The position numbers were made by a program, and so were the translations under genes. A DNA stretch of 5,976 bases. Source: Oribacterium sp. (GTDB lineage: Bacteria > Bacillota_A > Clostridia > Lachnospirales > Lachnospiraceae). Below are positions 5,716-5,976 of this stretch, piece by piece; positions within the stretch are counted from its first letter, which is position 1; each line of letters starts with the position of its first letter. The notes beneath the pieces were generated by a model. The model saw nothing but the letters and a program-made list of their open reading frames with translations, was not told where the DNA came from and made no database searches. The stretch spans positions 1-5,976 of the forward strand of contig JAGAXP010000092.1 of NCBI GenBank assembly GCA_017940955.1. Reading direction: 5' to 3'.

Positions 5716-5976
5716 ATGGTTGATTATACAGAAGGTGCGGGGTATCAATATCATACACATGTTGCTCCCGGTGATGTCGGAAGATATGTTATTCTTACAG
5801 GAGACCCGGGAAGATGTGAATCTATTTCCAAATTGTTGGATAATCCCAAATTTATTGCTTATAACAGAGAATATAACTGCTATACAGGAACTCTGGACGG
5901 TGAGAAGGTCAGTGTAATTTCTCATGGTATAGGTGGAGCTTCTACGGCTATATGTATCGAGGAACTTGCGAAGTGC
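5716..5976 (+). CDS. udp: Nucleoside phosphorylase, probably uridine phosphorylase (5' part)
   Basis: The first 87 residues are present; the gene runs past the window edge, out of a usual length of about 250. Enzymes of this family split nucleosides with phosphate to a base and ribose-1-phosphate in pyrimidine or purine salvage. The phosphate-binding loop is seen as LTGDPGR (27-33), followed by the REY stretch (51-53, matching HREF of E. coli Udp) and HGIGGASTAICIEEL (70-84), which lines up with TGIGGPSTSIAVEEL of E. coli Udp. The S-T-x-I form favours uridine phosphorylase over DeoD-type purine enzymes, but the residues that decide uracil specificity lie beyond the window, so the symbol is tentative. 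GAGGA (5705-5709) lies 6 bases before the ATG. It probably has its own promoter and is a metabolic gene adjoining the ribosome cluster rather than part of it. Confidence 0.8.
   Translation, partial: MVDYTEGAGYQYHTHVAPGDVGRYVILTGDPGRCESISKLLDNPKFIAYNREYNCYTGTLDGEKVSVISHGIGGASTAICIEELAKC

Noticed and set aside
5231..5758. 175-codon open frame on the - strand opposite rimM and the start of udp
   Set aside because: The product is rich in Phe, Tyr, Asn and Ile, typical of the complement of AT-rich coding sequence, and rimM on the + strand is certain.
1..5976. CRISPR array, insertion sequence, tRNA or integrase signature
   Set aside because: No spaced direct repeats, terminal inverted repeats, cloverleaf sequence or transposase-like protein is visible; the genes are contiguous housekeeping functions on one strand.

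Overview
The window is a stretch of housekeeping chromosome from a low-G+C Firmicute, most likely a Clostridia of the Lachnospiraceae type (Butyrivibrio-like relatives are plausible). The evidence is the AT-rich composition, strong GGAGG-type ribosome binding sites, all genes on one strand, the ylxM-ffh-rpsP-KH-domain gene order, and the character of the proteins. The genus is inferred, not proven.

Region 1 (1-1839) holds the 3' end of a gene whose product ends in a small beta-rich, lipocalin-like tail. It is followed 16 bases later by a 522-residue membrane-anchored protein with an N-terminal zinc ribbon, one transmembrane helix and a large outward-facing region that I do not recognise. This unit ends at a clear intrinsic terminator.

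Region 2 (1820-3601) starts with a near-consensus sigma-A promoter whose -35 box lies inside the 3' arm of that terminator. It drives ylxM and ffh, which overlap by one base and encode the protein part of the signal recognition particle and its small helix-turn-helix partner.

Region 3 (3602-5641) carries rpsP (ribosomal protein S16), khpA (KH-domain RNA-binding protein), trmD (tRNA m1G37 methyltransferase) and rimM (16S rRNA maturation factor). This is the ribosome and tRNA maturation cluster usual for Firmicutes, but trmD comes before rimM, the reverse of the common order, and rplS does not follow. Hairpins lie in the rpsP-khpA and khpA-trmD gaps and could adjust expression between the highly expressed ribosomal protein and the maturation enzymes.

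Region 4 (5642-5976) has a probable promoter and the first 87 codons of a nucleoside phosphorylase, best matched to uridine phosphorylase, cut by the window edge.

I see no mobile element, CRISPR array, tRNA, rRNA or obvious new defence or metabolic system. The points most worth following are the terminator-promoter overlap, the inverted trmD-rimM order, the Asp-to-Glu change at the expected catalytic base of TrmD, the large hairpin before trmD, and the unrecognised surface region of the zinc-ribbon protein.
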